Below are positions 7,920 to 16,234 of a stretch of 64,000 bases of DNA, piece by piece. The notes under the pieces are model-generated. The model was given only the letters and a program-made list of their open reading frames with translations. It had not been told where the DNA came from and ran no database searches. The position numbers were made by a program, and so were the translations under genes. Position 1 is the first letter of the stretch, and the number at the start of each line of letters is the position of its first letter. Source of the stretch: JAYPWI01 sp964629575 (GTDB lineage: Bacteria > Actinomycetota > Acidimicrobiia > Acidimicrobiales > Poriferisodalaceae); assembly GCA_964629575.1 (NCBI GenBank), contig CAZVUM010000018.1, positions 1 through 64,000 on the forward strand. Reading direction: 5' to 3'.

Positions 7920-9001
7920 GCCTTCGCACTCCCGTCTGCGACACCTTCGGCATCGACACTCCCGTCTTCGGCTTCGCCCACGACATCGCGACGGTCGCTG
8001 CCATCTGCAGGTCGGGCGGCCTCGGCGTCTACGGGGCGACGCGGCGTTTTCCGCACGAGATTCGTGCCGAGCTGGCTGAAATCCGGTCCTTGGTGGGTGA
8101 TCGGCCGTTCGGCGTCGATCTCGTTCTGCCCCCCGGCATGCCCGAACACAACAGCCGCGAGGCGATCGAGGCTCACATCCCCGACGCGCATCGTCAGTTC
8201 GTGCGGGGGATCATCGATCGCTACGACGTCCCAGAACCCAGTGGCCCGGGGATGCGCACGCGCTTCATTCGCTCCACCGAGATCGAGGCCGAACAGCTCG
8301 AAGCGGTGTTCGAGTCCGACGTTGATCTCTTCGCGTGCGGGATCGGCGCGCCGCGCGCCGCCGTCGACCGAGCGCACGAGCTCGGCAAGTCCACGGCAGC
8401 GTTGATCGGGAGCCCACGGCATGTGCCGCGCGCCCTCGACGCCGGTGTCGATCTGATCGTTGCACAGGGCTACGACGCCGGCGCGCACACCGGCCCGATC
8501 GGAACCTTCACCCTCGTCCCGCAGATCGTCGACCTGGCCGGCGACGTGCCCGTCCTGGCCGCCGGGGGAGTCGCAACCGGTCGCCACGTCGCCGCCGCTC
8601 TCGCGATGGGGGCGCAGGGCGTGTGGCTCGGAACTGCCTGGCTCACCTCCACCGAACACACTGGCCACATGCAACCTGCCCTCGTCGACAAACTGCTCGC
8701 CGCCACCTCGGCGGACACGGTGGTGACCCGAAGCGAGAGTGGGAAGACCTTCCGTCAGATCCGGAGCGCGTGGAGCGACGAGTGGGAGGCCGAAGGTGCG
8801 CCGAGCCCACTCAAGATGCCGTATCAGGACGTCCTGGTTGGCGACCTGCTCGGCGCGATCGACGAGCACGGTGTCGCACCGCTCCTTCACTCTGGCGCCG
8901 GTCAAGGCATCGGGTACGCGACCGAGATCCGGCCGGTCGCGGAGATCATGGCGGGACTTGTCAACGAGGCCGAGCAGTCCATTGGCGGTCTTCCAGGATG
9001 A
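7916..9001 (+). CDS. Nitronate monooxygenase-like FMN-binding TIM-barrel protein
   Basis: This 361-residue protein of the 2-nitropropane dioxygenase / NMO / FabK-like superfamily binds FMN in a TIM barrel. Visible blocks are GFAHDIATVAAICRSGGLGV at the N terminus, QGYDAGAHTG, the phosphate-binding VPVLAAGGVATGRHVAAALA, and GAQGVWLGTAWL. The start GTG 7916 overlaps the P450 stop (GTGA), and the stop overlaps the CoA-transferase ATG at 8998 (ATGA), which implies translational coupling. Some superfamily members oxidise nitronates, others are enoyl reductases or quinone reductases. The operon context favours a role in oxidative catabolism, but the reaction is not fixed by the sequence. Confidence 0.82.
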   Translation: MSLRTPVCDTFGIDTPVFGFAHDIATVAAICRSGGLGVYGATRRFPHEIRAELAEIRSLVGDRPFGVDLVLPPGMPEHNSREAIEAHIPDAHRQFVRGIIDRYDVPEPSGPGMRTRFIRSTEIEAEQLEAVFESDVDLFACGIGAPRAAVDRAHELGKSTAALIGSPRHVPRALDAGVDLIVAQGYDAGAHTGPIGTFTLVPQIVDLAGDVPVLAAGGVATGRHVAAALAMGAQGVWLGTAWLTSTEHTGHMQPALVDKLLAATSADTVVTRSESGKTFRQIRSAWSDEWEAEGAPSPLKMPYQDVLVGDLLGAIDEHGVAPLLHSGAGQGIGYATEIRPVAEIMAGLVNEAEQSIGGLPG

Positions 9002-10269
9002 CCGACCGCGGAGCGCTCGCCGGGGTACGAGTTGTCGAGTTCGCGCAGAACGCCGCCATCCCGCATTGCGGTCGACTCCTCGCTGGGATGGGCGCTGATG
9101 TCGTGAAGGTGGAGCCGCCCGGTGGGGACGCAATGCGCGGGCTCGCAGGGCTGGGTCCGATGGAGGCGCGGGGTTTCGCTCTGATCAATCCCAACAAGCG
9201 GGCGATGGCGCTCGACCTCCAACAGCCGGCGGCGGCGGCGGTCGTCGAGGGTCTGTTCGCGTGGGCCGACATCGCGCTGGTGGCGCTCAAGCAGCAGGAC
9301 CAGGAGCGGTACGGGCTCGAGTGGGAGCGGGCGCGCGCCGTCAATCCCCGGCTGGTGTACCTGTCGTCGAACGCGCTCGGTCCCCACGGCCCGGAGTCCC
9401 ATGTCGGCGGGTACGACGTTCTGGTGCAGGCTCGAAGCGGCACCGGGTTCGTGATGAACCGCTCGGCGGACGGAGTCCCCCTCCCGACCCGGCCGGCCGT
9501 CAACGACTTCGGAACGGGCATGGTGTCGGCGCTCGGGGTGGTCGCGGCGCTCCGACACCGTGACGCAACCGGCGAAGGTCAGCGCGTGGACACGTCACTT
9601 CTCGGGACGGCGATGGCGCTCGGGACACCGGTCCTCGGTGGATTCGAGGTCGACGAACCGGTGTTCGCAGAAGTGCGGAACGACCTGGACGCGGCCCGCG
9701 CCGCGGGAGTGGACTTCGACACGATCCGCGAGATCTACGAGCAGCGGGTGATCCCGGGTGCCGGGGCGTTCCGTCTCTACTTCCGCCACTACGCGACCGC
9801 CGACGGCATTGTGAGCGTCGCAGGTCTCAGTGCCGGTCTGTGGGGCAAGTTCCACGAGGTCACGGGCCTCGACGAGGTGGACCTCGCCGAGCCCTACGGC
9901 GAGCGCTTCGACCGCATCGTCGCCGAGGCAGAGGAGCTGTTCAGGACTCGAACCACCGCCGAGTGGCTCGCCGCGCTCGGGGCGGTCGAGTATCCGTGTG
10001 GCCCGTACAACCTGCCGTACGAGGGGCTCGAGGACGAGCAGATTCGGGCCAACGACTACGTGGTCGACATTCACCACCCGGTCTTCGGCGGCTACACCGC
10101 CTCGGGGATGCCACTGCAGTTCAGCGCGACCCCGAACGTCGATCCTGCTGCGTCACCCCAGTTCGGCGAGCACACCCGCGAGATCCTCGCCGAGCTCGGC
10201 TTCGCCGCCGACGAAGTGGACGGGCTGGTGAGCGCCGGCGTCACCCCCGATTCGGTGCCTGGCACCTAA
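8998..10269 (+). CDS. CaiB/BaiF family CoA transferase
   Basis: This 423-residue type III (formyl-CoA/carnitine-type) CoA transferase opens with LAGVRVVEFAQNAAIPHCGR and MGADVVKVEPPGGD, both typical of the family N terminus. GYDVLVQARSGTGF and DFGTGMVSALGVVAALRHRD follow. It would activate an organic acid to its CoA thioester by transfer from another CoA ester, which fits the neighbouring acyl-CoA dehydrogenases. ATG 8998 overlaps the previous stop codon. The last codons lie inside the inverted repeat at 10254-10302, so its 3' end doubles as a terminator stem. The family is sometimes annotated as alpha-methylacyl-CoA racemase; the sequence does not separate these functions. Confidence 0.88.
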   Translation: MTDRGALAGVRVVEFAQNAAIPHCGRLLAGMGADVVKVEPPGGDAMRGLAGLGPMEARGFALINPNKRAMALDLQQPAAAAVVEGLFAWADIALVALKQQDQERYGLEWERARAVNPRLVYLSSNALGPHGPESHVGGYDVLVQARSGTGFVMNRSADGVPLPTRPAVNDFGTGMVSALGVVAALRHRDATGEGQRVDTSLLGTAMALGTPVLGGFEVDEPVFAEVRNDLDAARAAGVDFDTIREIYEQRVIPGAGAFRLYFRHYATADGIVSVAGLSAGLWGKFHEVTGLDEVDLAEPYGERFDRIVAEAEELFRTRTTAEWLAALGAVEYPCGPYNLPYEGLEDEQIRANDYVVDIHHPVFGGYTASGMPLQFSATPNVDPAASPQFGEHTREILAELGFAADEVDGLVSAGVTPDSVPGT

Positions 10270-10302
10270 CGTTACGATTCGTAACACAAAGTGCCAGGCA
10301 CC
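10254..10302. terminator. Bidirectional terminator shared by convergent genes
   Basis: Perfect 12-base arms (10254-10265 and 10291-10302) flank an inner GTTACG/CGTAAC hairpin (about 10270-10284). The left arm covers the last codons of the CoA transferase. The right arm ends at the last base of the TauD gene's stop triplet on the other strand. A short A/T-rich stretch (AACACAAA) lies just before the right arm. The placement strongly suggests a two-way intrinsic terminator. Confidence 0.75.
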
Positions 10303-11144
10303 TAGAAGGGCTTGTCGCCCGCGATCGTCACCCGCTCCATCACCCGGCGCTCGGGGTAGTAGTCGTTGACGGCGTAGTGCTGGACACAGCGGTTGTCCCA
10401 CACGGCGAGGGTGCCCACGTCCCAGGTCAAGCGACACTGGAACTCGGGTCGAGCGATCAGGCCCGTGAGATGGTCGAGGATCTGACGCCCGTGCATCGGA
10501 TGCACCCCGCCGATGCTGAGAAAGAAGATGTGCGACAGGTAGATCGCCTTGCGGCCGGTGACGGGATGGGTGCGCACGAGCGGGTGTTCGGCACCGGGGT
10601 GCTGCTTGCGGAGCTCCGCGAGAACCTCGGGTTCGAGCGCAGTGCCGAACGAATTGAGCCAGTCGTAGTTGACGGTGAGCTCGGCGAGGGACTCCTGCAC
10701 CGACGGATCGAGCGAGTCGTACACGGCGCGACAGTCCGAGAAGAGGGTGTCACCCCCGCCCGACGGTGGAACCTCGAGCGCTCGCAGGATCGATCCCATG
10801 GACGGTTCGACCATCCAGGGAACGTCGGTGTGCCATTCGTTCTCGTAGCCAGGGCGGTCGCCGTCGTGGACGAGGCGGACCACCTCGTCGCCTGCAGGGC
10901 TCGGCGAGAACACCGCGTTGCCTGCCTTGAACGGGTAGATCTCGGGGGTTCCGAAGCGCCGAGCGAACGCCAATTGGCCTTCGGCGTCGATGTCTTGTCC
11001 CTGGAAGAACAGGACTCCTCGGTCGTGGAACGCATCGAGGATCTCCGCGAACGTCTCGTCGTCGAGATCACCGAGATCGACTCCATCCACATAGCCACCG
11101 ATGGTCGGTGATGCGTTGCGAACGGTGATGCGCTGGTAGGTCAC
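10302..11144 (-). CDS. TauD/TfdA family Fe(II)/2-oxoglutarate dioxygenase, paralogue 2
   Basis: This 280-residue dioxygenase has H105-x-D107 (NEWHTDVPW) and a distal histidine near 256 (CVQHYAVNDYY) as the predicted iron triad. The arginine in RRVMERVT is a plausible 2-oxoglutarate ligand. Start GTG 11144 follows GGAG at 11149-11153. The gene lies nine bases downstream of the epoxide-hydrolase-like gene on the same strand, so the pair is an operon. The paralogue at 5816-6661 shares the C-terminal half closely. The family cleaves or hydroxylates sulfonates, sulfates, aryloxy acids and other small acids; the substrate here is unknown. Confidence 0.87.
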   Translation of the reverse strand: MTYQRITVRNASPTIGGYVDGVDLGDLDDETFAEILDAFHDRGVLFFQGQDIDAEGQLAFARRFGTPEIYPFKAGNAVFSPSPAGDEVVRLVHDGDRPGYENEWHTDVPWMVEPSMGSILRALEVPPSGGGDTLFSDCRAVYDSLDPSVQESLAELTVNYDWLNSFGTALEPEVLAELRKQHPGAEHPLVRTHPVTGRKAIYLSHIFFLSIGGVHPMHGRQILDHLTGLIARPEFQCRLTWDVGTLAVWDNRCVQHYAVNDYYPERRVMERVTIAGDKPF

Positions 11145-11153
11145 TTCGGTCTC

Positions 11154-11528
11154 CTAGCCCAGAGCCTTGCGGTTGTTCTTGAACGTCTCGAGGTCGAAGT
11201 AGTCGCGCCACAGGCTGATCAGCCCGTCATCGCCCACCTCGAACACGCCGACGACGGGGATCTCCAGCCAGCCGCTCTCCAGCTTGAAGCGGTCGATTCG
11301 TTCGTTCATCACGACGTTGCCGGTGGCGGCCTGGCGAGCGACAGGCCAGTCGACCTCGGTGGCGCCCATCATTCCGTCGAGGGTCTTCCTCACCGCATCG
11401 CGACCCTGCATCGCGCCGATCGGAACGTTGTCGTATGTGACGTCCTCAGCCAGCATCTCCATCGCATCGTCCATGTCCATGCGCTCGAGCGCCTGGATGA
11501 ACGCGGTGACCGTTTCGTCGGGTGTCAT
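11154..11528 (-). CDS. Limonene-1,2-epoxide hydrolase-like protein
   Basis: This 124-residue protein has the cystatin-like cone fold of the SnoaL/NTF2 superfamily. It also carries the catalytic pattern of limonene-1,2-epoxide hydrolase: R77-x-D79 (NERIDRF) and an aspartate at 109 (LWRDYFD). The spacing of about 32 residues is close to that of the known enzyme (Arg99, Asp101, Asp132). Such enzymes open epoxides by direct water attack. It precedes a TauD dioxygenase in the same operon and is near three P450 genes that could form epoxides. Hydrolase activity is predicted from these residues. Confidence 0.75.
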   Translation of the reverse strand: MTPDETVTAFIQALERMDMDDAMEMLAEDVTYDNVPIGAMQGRDAVRKTLDGMMGATEVDWPVARQAATGNVVMNERIDRFKLESGWLEIPVVGVFEVGDDGLISLWRDYFDLETFKNNRKALG

Positions 11529-11670
11529 GCGGCCACGGTAGTCGTGGGCGGCGCAGTTGCCGACCGTTCACGAGGTTGCTGCCCCGCCGTCGATCGCTCG
11601 TCGCCGGGCCGCTAACTGAGGTTCGTACGGTCCACATCGACATGAGTTGGACAAACAGAGGACTGTGGAC

Positions 11671-12999
11671 ATGAAGAAGTTGGGGGGCGCGCTCGGCGCG
11701 CTCGTTCTCCTGGTGGCGGGGCTCGCGGTTCCAGCGGCGGCCGCCCACATCGCAACCGTCACGACTGGCGCGGACGGCGGTCCCGGGTCGCTCCGGGAGG
11801 CGTTGGCGAGTGGAGCCACACACATCGAGATCGACAGCAGCGTCGGTGACATCGCCATCGCGAGCACGTTGGTCTACTCGGGCACCGCGCCCCTCACGAT
11901 CGTGGGCACGGGGCAGACGGTTGACGGCGGGAGTCTCGACGACACCCTGCTCGAGATCAGCGAAGGAGCCGACGTCACGATCGAGAACCTCGGATTCGAC
12001 GATGGTGGTGCGCAGACTCTCGACTCGGGTTCGGGCGAGCCGGGCATCCACGTCGCGGTTCCGGCGACCCGGACAGGCGCGGTGGACGTGGTGCTGCGAG
12101 ATTTGACGGTGCGGGGTGTTGGCGGTCACGGTGTTTGGATCGACGACAACCTGTCATCACCCGCATCGATTCGTCTCGTGACGCGCGATGTCGTGATCGA
12201 TCGGGCCGGCATCGGCGACTTCGACCGTGATGGGATCCGTGTGGATGAGACGGGCGACGGTCACATCCGCTGGACGAGCCGGGGAGACACCTACGTCGAG
12301 GTCGGCGCGGATGGAGTCGAGCTCGATGAGCGGGGGCCCGGCAACGTCGTCATCGACGTGCGGGACAGCCGCTTCGACCGCAACGGTGGATACTGCGCAC
12401 CGCTCGACCCGATCGCTGCGGGAGTCGTGCACCCGTGCGTGGAGGACGACGACGGCGAGTTGGTTCTCGACCTCGATGATGGATTCGACATCGATGAAGC
12501 CGGGCCGGGATCCATTCGTGGACGCGTTCGGTGGTCGGAGCTGCACAACAACCTCGACGAGGGCCTCGACTTCGATGAGGAGGACGACGGTGGCGTGGAC
12601 GTCACCGTGCGTCGCACCAACCTGACGGGCAACACCGATGAGGGCATCAAGATCTCCGAGGAGAACAACGGCGACAACGTCGTCGAACTCGATCGTGTCA
12701 GCGTCCGCGGGAACGACTCGGACGGGGTCGAGATCGAGGAAGAGGATGCCGGCGACACCGAAGTCGAGGTCGAAGATTCGGAGATCACTGGTAACGACGG
12801 AGACGGGCTCAAGATCGAGGAAGCTGGTGATGGCGACCTCGCCGCCGAGGTCGAGGACTCCGAGATCACCGGCAACGACAGTCAGGGGATCCAGGCAGAG
12901 CAGGAGGATGCAGGCGTCGGTGAGATCGAGATCGACGACACCGACCTCTCCGGCAACGCGGGTGGCCCGACGAACCTGATCGACGTCGCGCTCGTCTGA
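11671..12999 (+). CDS. Secreted acidic right-handed beta-helix protein
   Basis: This 442-residue exported protein has a classic signal peptide (KKLGGALGALVLLVAGLAVPAAAA) followed by GGPGSLREAL, a block common at the start of parallel beta-helix (pectate-lyase-like) surface proteins. The second half is built of short repeats of the form SEITGNDGDGLKIEE and DTEVEVED, very rich in Asp and Glu, which fits stacked beta-helix coils that may bind calcium. I chose ATG 11671 over the upstream TTG because it starts the signal peptide directly. No catalytic residues could be assigned, so a structural, adhesive or polysaccharide-binding role is as likely as an enzymatic one. Confidence 0.75.
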   Translation: MKKLGGALGALVLLVAGLAVPAAAAHIATVTTGADGGPGSLREALASGATHIEIDSSVGDIAIASTLVYSGTAPLTIVGTGQTVDGGSLDDTLLEISEGADVTIENLGFDDGGAQTLDSGSGEPGIHVAVPATRTGAVDVVLRDLTVRGVGGHGVWIDDNLSSPASIRLVTRDVVIDRAGIGDFDRDGIRVDETGDGHIRWTSRGDTYVEVGADGVELDERGPGNVVIDVRDSRFDRNGGYCAPLDPIAAGVVHPCVEDDDGELVLDLDDGFDIDEAGPGSIRGRVRWSELHNNLDEGLDFDEEDDGGVDVTVRRTNLTGNTDEGIKISEENNGDNVVELDRVSVRGNDSDGVEIEEEDAGDTEVEVEDSEITGNDGDGLKIEEAGDGDLAAEVEDSEITGNDSQGIQAEQEDAGVGEIEIDDTDLSGNAGGPTNLIDVALV

Positions 13000-13014
13000 C
13001 GGGCCGAGGTCGGA

Positions 13015-14202
13015 TCAGTGCAGAACGACTGGCACCTCGCGCGGGCCACGCACTTGTGCGCCTCCCCACCGAACCTCGGCGTCGGACTGCAGCGAGAAGT
13101 TGGGGAAGCGATCGAGCCATGCTTCGATCGCGACCCGCATCTCCATGCGGGCGACGTTCGAACCGAGGCAGCGGTGGATGCCGATGCCGAATGCGAAGTG
13201 CCTGTTCTCTTCGCGGTCAATCAGTACCTCGTCCGCCCGGTCGAAACGCTCGGGATCGCGGTTGCCGCTCGGGAAGTTGAGCAGCACCCGGTCCCCGGCG
13301 TGGACGGGGCACCCACCGACCTCGGCCTCATTGACCGCGACCCTCGCCATCGTGACGGGTGAGTAGGCGCGGAGGAACTCCTCCACCGCGCTCGGGATGA
13401 GCTCGGGCTCGTCGACCAACCGGTCGCGATCCTCGGGGTGCGTGGCCAGGTGCCACAAGCTGGCGCCGATGCCCGACCACGTGGTGTCGATGCCGGCCAT
13501 CAGGAGGAGAAAGCAGGTCCCGAGGATGTGGTTCTGGGTGAGCGGATCGCCGTCCATGTCGGTTTCGAGCAGGAACGAGATCAAGTCGTCGGATGGCTCG
13601 CGGCGCCGCTCCTCCACCTGTCCCTCGAAGTAGGCGAGGACCTCCTTGGTCGCGGCGCGCCCATCTTCGGGGTCGCGGGCCGTGTTCTGGAAGATGCGGA
13701 TCGCCCAGTCGGTGAACGTCTCCTCGTCGTCTTCGGGGATGCCGAGCATGTGCGCGATCACCCGAACCGGGATGTGCTGCGCGTAGTCGCCGGCAGCGTC
13801 GGCTGTGCCGATCCCCGCGTCGGCGATCGCGTCGAGCAACTCCAGGCAGATCGAACGCGTCGTGTGCTCGAGCTTCTCGACCGCCCGTGGGCTGAAGAAG
13901 GGCAGCACGAGACGCCGTGCCGCCGTGTGGAACGGCGGGTCGCTCGTGATCGGCGGAGCGGAGAGCGCGCTCGTGCCGGCCATCGGTGGCAGCACGCCGA
14001 CGTCACGCGAGGAAAAGTTCTCCGTGTCGTACGCGACGGCGGCCACGTCCTCGTAGCGAGTGGGCAGCCAGGCACCGCCGCGCCGGTCGGTGTGGGCCAC
14101 CGGACAGGTGTCGCGCAGCTCGTCCCAGATCGGGTATGGGTTCGACTCGTAGTCGGGGTTGCCGACGTCGAAGTCGGTGGCCCAGTCACGCACGGGATCC
14201 AT
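13015..14202 (-). CDS. Cytochrome P450
   Basis: This 395-residue P450 has the I-helix motif AGIDTTWSGIG, the ExxR motif in VEEFLRAYSP, and the haem loop FGIGIHRCLGSNVA with Cys345. It shares DW.TDFD...NPYPIWDELR with its two paralogues in this window, so the three come from one local family. It is convergent with the beta-helix gene, with 15 bases between stops, and divergent from the Nudix-like gene. AAGGAA sits directly before the ATG. Substrate and redox partners are unknown; the surrounding dioxygenases suggest the same catabolic theme. Confidence 0.92.
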   Translation of the reverse strand: MDPVRDWATDFDVGNPDYESNPYPIWDELRDTCPVAHTDRRGGAWLPTRYEDVAAVAYDTENFSSRDVGVLPPMAGTSALSAPPITSDPPFHTAARRLVLPFFSPRAVEKLEHTTRSICLELLDAIADAGIGTADAAGDYAQHIPVRVIAHMLGIPEDDEETFTDWAIRIFQNTARDPEDGRAATKEVLAYFEGQVEERRREPSDDLISFLLETDMDGDPLTQNHILGTCFLLLMAGIDTTWSGIGASLWHLATHPEDRDRLVDEPELIPSAVEEFLRAYSPVTMARVAVNEAEVGGCPVHAGDRVLLNFPSGNRDPERFDRADEVLIDREENRHFAFGIGIHRCLGSNVARMEMRVAIEAWLDRFPNFSLQSDAEVRWGGAQVRGPREVPVVLH

Positions 14203-14294
14203 TTCCTTCAGGCTAGTTGCGTGGCGGGGCCCAGCTCAGACCGGGCGACCGGGATACCTGAGGCTCGGGCGACCCCTGGCATACTCGAATCTCG

Positions 14295-14855
14295 ATGGCT
14301 GACACGACCGACGAGTTCGGCGCCGATACGACGGAGACCAAGTCGCTCTGGCTCGACGACGTCGAACTCGAGATCGTTCGTGGTCGGGTGCCGATGGTCT
14401 ATGTGGAGGCGGTGCCAGTCCGAGTCGACGAGGTCGGCCAACTGACGCACGTCGGACTCCTGCTGCGCGCCATGCCCGACGACACCATTTCGTACGCCAT
14501 CATCAGCGGACGTGTGATGTGGGGCGAGACGGTGCGCCAGGCCCTCATGCGGCACCTCGACAAGGACCTGGGGCCGTCAGCGTTTCCGCGTCTCCCCGTT
14601 GCTCCGACCCCCTTCACGATCGCCGAATACATGCCGGACCCCACCAAGACCGGGTTCCACGACCCCCGGCAGCACGCGGTGAGCCTCGCCTACATCGTGC
14701 CGATCGAAGGCGACTGCCAGCCCAGCGAAGACGCTCTCGATTTCGCCTGGGTCACCAACGTCGAAGCGGCGGGCCTCGCCGTCTCCGGAGAGATGACGGG
14801 CGGCCAGGACCGCATCGTGCGCCGCGCCCTCGGCTACGCCGGCCGCCTGCACTGA
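14295..14855 (+). CDS. DUF4916-like protein with degenerate Nudix box
   Basis: This 186-residue protein matches in outline the actinobacterial Nudix-hydrolase-family proteins classed as DUF4916. The segment GRVMWGETVRQALMRHLDKD aligns with the Nudix box, but the REUxEE core reads RHLDKD. The metal-binding glutamates are therefore largely replaced. The beta-strand framework is preserved, so a binding or regulatory role rather than pyrophosphatase activity is plausible. The gene is divergent from the P450 at 13015-14202, with a 92-base shared upstream region. The start ATG 14295 is the first in frame; family assignment is from pattern recognition only. Confidence 0.65.
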   Translation: MADTTDEFGADTTETKSLWLDDVELEIVRGRVPMVYVEAVPVRVDEVGQLTHVGLLLRAMPDDTISYAIISGRVMWGETVRQALMRHLDKDLGPSAFPRLPVAPTPFTIAEYMPDPTKTGFHDPRQHAVSLAYIVPIEGDCQPSEDALDFAWVTNVEAAGLAVSGEMTGGQDRIVRRALGYAGRLH

Positions 14856-14858
14856 TTG

Positions 14859-14917
14859 GCCGCAATCCTCACCTCGCTGCGCTCGGTTCGTCTGCGGATT
14901 GCCATGGCACGCCCGGC
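14859..14917. repeat. Inverted third copy of the dispersed intergenic repeat
   Basis: The reverse complement of this stretch matches 4481-4536 with roughly 85 percent identity by eye. It includes GCCGGGCGTGCC, the CCGCAGA block and GAGCGCAGCGAG. It fills the short space between the stop of the Nudix-like gene and the stop of the next P450, again at convergent gene ends. Confidence 0.7.
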
Positions 14918-14934
14918 TTCTGCCGCCTGTGGGT

Positions 14935-16146
14935 TCAGGCCTGTTGGAGGATTCTCACTGGGATTCTTCTCGGGCCGCGAATCAGGCCGGCCGAATAGGT
15001 CACCGCGTCGGGGTCGATCAGCTCGAAGTCGGGGAAGCGTTCGAGCCACATCTCGATCGCGACCTGCATCTCCAGTCGGGCCAGGTTGGACCCGAGGCAG
15101 CGGTGAACGCCGAGCCCGAAGGCTGCGTGACGATTCTCCTGCCGATCGATGATCACATCGTCAGGGCGGTCGAAGGCTTCGGGGTCGCGGTTGGCCGACG
15201 GGAACGCGAGCACCGTCCACTCACCCGCCGGAACCGGGCAGCCGCCCACCTCGGCCTCTTCGTTGGTGATACGGGCCACGAAGACCGGTGCATACGCGCG
15301 GAGGAACTCCTCCACAGCCGCCGGAATGAGGGTCGGGTCGTCCACCAGCCTCTGCCGGTCTTCGGGATGGGTCGCCAGGTGGAGCAACGACGAGCCGATC
15401 GCAGACCAGGTGGTGTCGATCCCGGCGATCAGGATCAGGAGGAGCATCTTGGACATGTCGCTGTCGTTGATCGGATGGCCGTCGAGCTCCTGGTTCATGA
15501 GGTGGCTCAGAAGATCGTCGGGTCGCGAGTCGCCCCGGCGCTGATCGATCAGCTCGAGGATGTACCCCATCATCGTGCTCGTGGTCTCGCGGGCGACGTC
15601 CTCGTCGACCGGACCGACCTCGAGTAGGTCGTGGAGCCACCCGCGGAACATCGGTGCGTCCTCGAGTGGCACGCCGAGCATCCGGGTGGTGATGTCGCCA
15701 GGGAGCTCCTGGGAGTAGTCGCACGCTGCGTCGACTTCGGTGCGCCCGTCGAGCGCGTCGAGCAGCCCAGCGCAGATCTCCCGGATTGTGGGTTCCCAGG
15801 CGGCGACCGCCTTGGGCGAGAAGTACGGCAGCATCGTGCGCCGGCTCTCGGTGTGATCCGGGGGATCGAAATTGAGCGGCGGGAGGACGAGCCCCTTCTT
15901 GTCGGTCGAGACTTCGTTGAGCGCGACCCGGCGGCTGCTGAACGCCTCGGTGTCGTGAGCTGCAGCCGAGATGTCTTGGGCCTTGGTGAGCCAGGTCATT
16001 CCGCCATAGCGCTCGCTGTGGGCGATCGGGCACTGCTCTCGCAGTTCCTCATAGATCGGGTACGGGTCAGCGACAAAGCGCGGGTCGAGGTGATCGAGAT
16101 CGGTCCTCCAGTCCTCGACAGGCGGTCTGCTCGGTGCTTCGGCCAC
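14935..16146 (-). CDS. Cytochrome P450
   Basis: This 403-residue P450 has the I-helix AGIDTTWSAIG, the ExxR motif in VEEFLRAYAP, and the haem loop FGLGVHRCLGSNLA with Cys350. I chose GTG 16146 because GGGGGA lies three bases upstream and the conserved N terminus (DWRTDLDHLDPRFVADPYPI) begins just after. The longer frame would overlap the divergent aminotransferase gene. It is the third member of the local P450 family. The product ends RRIPVRILQQA. Redox partners are not encoded nearby, and the substrate is unknown. Confidence 0.92.
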   Translation of the reverse strand: MAEAPSRPPVEDWRTDLDHLDPRFVADPYPIYEELREQCPIAHSERYGGMTWLTKAQDISAAAHDTEAFSSRRVALNEVSTDKKGLVLPPLNFDPPDHTESRRTMLPYFSPKAVAAWEPTIREICAGLLDALDGRTEVDAACDYSQELPGDITTRMLGVPLEDAPMFRGWLHDLLEVGPVDEDVARETTSTMMGYILELIDQRRGDSRPDDLLSHLMNQELDGHPINDSDMSKMLLLILIAGIDTTWSAIGSSLLHLATHPEDRQRLVDDPTLIPAAVEEFLRAYAPVFVARITNEEAEVGGCPVPAGEWTVLAFPSANRDPEAFDRPDDVIIDRQENRHAAFGLGVHRCLGSNLARLEMQVAIEMWLERFPDFELIDPDAVTYSAGLIRGPRRIPVRILQQA

Positions 16147-16234
16147 AGGTCCCCCACAGGTCACGGTGTCAGCCAGGTGTGCCACCAGGTTAGTGAGACA
16201 GTGACGCCGACGAGCAGGGCTACGCTGCGGCGCG

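Noticed and set aside
7853..9133. 426-residue minus-strand ORF
   Set aside because: It is antisense to the NMO-like gene with its FMN motifs; no domain is visible in it.
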